From Streptosporangiaceae bacterium (GTDB lineage Bacteria > Actinomycetota > Actinomycetes > Streptosporangiales > Streptosporangiaceae): a DNA stretch of 5,509 nt. Positions 4,527-5,509 of this stretch are shown here, one piece after another. Position 1 is the stretch's first letter; each line of letters opens with the position of its first letter. The notes under the pieces were generated by a model. It did not search any database. It was not told the origin of the DNA and was given only the letters and a program-made list of their open reading frames with translations. The stretch lies in assembly GCA_030039095.1 (NCBI GenBank), contig JASHQP010000144.1:1-5509 (forward strand), in the 5' to 3' direction. The position numbers and the translations under genes were made by a program.

Positions 4527-5021
4527 ATGAGCGACCAGCTGTTCGTTCCGGCGGATTTCGCGGTACCCGAAGGGCTCACAGCCGAGGAATTCCGGCTGGA
4601 ACCGCTCGGCCCCCAGCACAACGCCGCGGACTATGCGGCGTGGACAGCCAGCATCGGCCACATCCAGGCGACGCCGGGATTCGCCGGGAAGAGCTGGCCG
4701 CACGAGATGAGCCTGGCGGAAAATCTGAGCGACCTTGAACGCCACGCGCAGGACTTCGCCGAGCGCCGCGGGTTCACCTACACCGTGCTCGCCACCGGCA
4801 CCGGCGACGTCATCGGCTGCGTCTACATCTACCCGCAGCGCGGCGAGGGCCCAGACGGTGCGAGCCCGGGCGGCGCGGGCGCGGGCGGGCAGCGCGCGGA
4901 TGTCAGTTCCTGGGTGCACGCAGACCGCGCGGAACTCGACCCGGTGCTCTACCGCGCGGTCCGCGCATGGCTGGAATGCGACTGGCCGTTCCGCTCGGTC
5001 CAGTACGCGCCGCGCGTCTAG
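4527..5021 (+). CDS. GNAT-like N-acetyltransferase family protein
   Basis: A protein of 164 residues, cytoplasmic, with no signal peptide or membrane segment. Residues 22-32 (FRLEPLGPQHN) match the N-terminal strand of the RimJ/RimL-like GNAT pattern. Conserved-looking blocks follow: DYAAWTASIGHIQATPGF (35-52), SWPHEMSLAENLSDLERHAQDFAER (56-80), FTYTVLATGTGDVIGCVYIYP (83-103) as the central beta hairpin, and SSWVHADRAELDPVLYRAVRAWLECDWPF (127-155). The usual acetyl-CoA loop Q/R-x-x-G-x-G/A is not visible, so catalytic activity is uncertain and the substrate unknown. Residues 105-123 form a Gly/Ala-rich low-complexity insertion between the central hairpin and the next strand. The start is supported by a leaderless promoter six bases upstream. 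The gene converges on the PPOX gene; their stop codons overlap. Assignment to a GNAT-like actinobacterial family is from overall resemblance. Confidence 0.75.
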   Translation: MSDQLFVPADFAVPEGLTAEEFRLEPLGPQHNAADYAAWTASIGHIQATPGFAGKSWPHEMSLAENLSDLERHAQDFAERRGFTYTVLATGTGDVIGCVYIYPQRGEGPDGASPGGAGAGGQRADVSSWVHADRAELDPVLYRAVRAWLECDWPFRSVQYAPRV

Positions 5022-5027
5022 CGCGCG
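5011..5027. terminator. CG-rich hairpin over the shared stop codons of two convergent genes
   Basis: CGCGCG (5011-5016) and CGCGCG (5022-5027) form a 6-bp stem around TCTAG. The CTAG at 5018-5021 supplies TAG to both strands. The same stretch is a 9-bp direct repeat, CGCGCGTCT at 5011-5019 and 5022-5030. It could act as a bidirectional terminator, though no T-runs flank it. Confidence 0.4.
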
Positions 5028-5428
5028 TCTGTCATGGCGCCCCAGCCGTGCCAGGCGTCGACGGCGATCCAGGCACTGATGCGGCCGCGGTCGCGCTGCC
5101 GGTACGGGTGGCCCGTGTAGTGCCGGGCTATGCGGTCGATGTCGGCCAGGCCGGCGTCGTCGCGCCACTCGTCGACGTGGCCGGTGATGGCGAGGTGGGT
5201 GTACCAGTCACTTTCATCGAGCACGTCGAGCGCCACCCGCGGATCGTTTCGCATGTAATCCAGCCGCCTGCGGCCCTCGTCCATGTTCACCAGAACCCGG
5301 CCGTCGTCCCACAGGTACCACGTGGCCGTGGACACCGGCTGGCCGTCCTGCCGCAGGGTCGTGATGACCGACGGATTCGGCTTGCGCAGCAGGGCTATCG
5401 CGGCCTCGGGCAGTGGCGGTTTCGGCAT
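5018..5428 (-). CDS. PPOX-class flavin/deazaflavin oxidoreductase, probably F420-dependent
   Basis: A protein of 136 residues in the pyridoxamine 5'-phosphate oxidase-like split beta-barrel superfamily, typical length. Signature segments are SVITTLRQDGQPVSTATWYLWDDGRVLVN (20-48), EGRRRLDYMRNDPRVALDVLD (51-71), TGHVDEW (82-88) and the C-terminal SAWIAVDAWHGWG (118-130). These match actinobacterial F420H2-dependent (FDOR-B) enzymes, which act as dimers in the cytoplasm and reduce small electrophiles or tetrapyrroles with F420H2; FMN use or a non-catalytic cofactor-binding role cannot be excluded. An upstream in-frame GTG at 5440 exists, but its codons overlap the GGAGG site (5434-5438), which lies five bases before ATG at 5428, so 5428 is the start. 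The stop overlaps that of the convergent GNAT-like gene. Confidence 0.88.
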   Translation of the reverse strand: MPKPPLPEAAIALLRKPNPSVITTLRQDGQPVSTATWYLWDDGRVLVNMDEGRRRLDYMRNDPRVALDVLDESDWYTHLAITGHVDEWRDDAGLADIDRIARHYTGHPYRQRDRGRISAWIAVDAWHGWGAMTDAR

Positions 5429-5433
5429 CCGGG

Positions 5434-5455
5434 CCTCCACAGGGGACGGAACGTA
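5434..5455 (-). promoter_or_regulatory. RBS and possible -10 box of the PPOX gene
   Basis: GGAGG (5434-5438, minus strand) is five bases from ATG at 5428. TACGTT (5450-5455) fits a TANNNT -10 box, with transcription expected near 5443 and a leader of about 15 bases. No clear -35 element is present. The remainder to 5509 holds no supported feature. Confidence 0.5.
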
Positions 5456-5509
5456 GGGAACGCGCAGCTCGCATGCTACGCGGGCGGTGATTGCCGGTGC
5501 CGCACGGTA

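Noticed and set aside
4437..5168. 243-codon minus-strand ORF opposite the GNAT-like gene
   Set aside because: The product is Arg/Ala-rich without recognisable motifs, and it overlaps the PPOX and GNAT-like genes, which have supported starts.
1..5509. Integrated mobile element or CRISPR array
   Set aside because: No integrase, transposase, terminal inverted repeat, tRNA-derived attachment site or regularly spaced repeat array was found, although the TA-like genes could have been acquired by transfer.

Overview
The window is chromosomal DNA of a high-GC actinobacterium. Codon third positions are mostly G or C. Several genes start directly behind a TANNNT -10 box with no leader. One gene belongs to the F420-type PPOX flavoprotein superfamily, and the GYD, GNAT-like and PPOX proteins all look like families that are common in actinomycetes. 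No species can be named from the sequence alone. No rRNA, tRNA, CRISPR array, transposase or integrase was seen.

Region 1 (1-1444, minus strand) is a hipBA toxin-antitoxin module. hipB encodes an 80-residue XRE-type antitoxin and overlaps hipA by 8 bp. hipA encodes a HipA-family Ser/Thr kinase toxin with its active-site motifs intact, and it runs off the left edge before its stop codon. Just upstream, and across the hipB start, lie three copies of a TATC-N10-GATA palindrome, the same layout as the classical E. coli Hip operator TATCC-N8-GGATA. One copy covers both the -10 box and the start codon of an apparently leaderless hipB, which suggests strong autorepression.

Region 2 (1445-2463, plus strand) is divergent from hipBA. 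It holds a two-gene cassette that looks like a second, little-characterised toxin-antitoxin pair: a small basic HicA-like protein, then a DNA-binding protein with an unfamiliar N-terminal domain, a MerR/AlpA-like helix-turn-helix and a C-terminal GRPRK AT-hook-like tail. Their coding regions overlap by GTGA. The two pairs back to back form a small defence or stress island.

Region 3 (2464-2888) has no confident gene. It holds a short coding-like stretch, a hairpin, a 10-bp tandem repeat, a possible 24-codon leaderless ORF and a GC-rich hairpin that probably ends the next transcription unit.

Region 4 (2889-4325, minus strand) is a probable two-gene operon. A GYD-domain protein is followed 39 bp later by a deaminase of the adenosine/adenine deaminase family, whose signature residues favour adenine as substrate (purine salvage).

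Region 5 (4326-5509) holds a GNAT-like protein on the plus strand, apparently leaderless, facing a PPOX-class (probably F420-dependent) oxidoreductase on the minus strand. The two genes converge so tightly that their TAG stop codons share one CTAG, inside a CG-rich hairpin.
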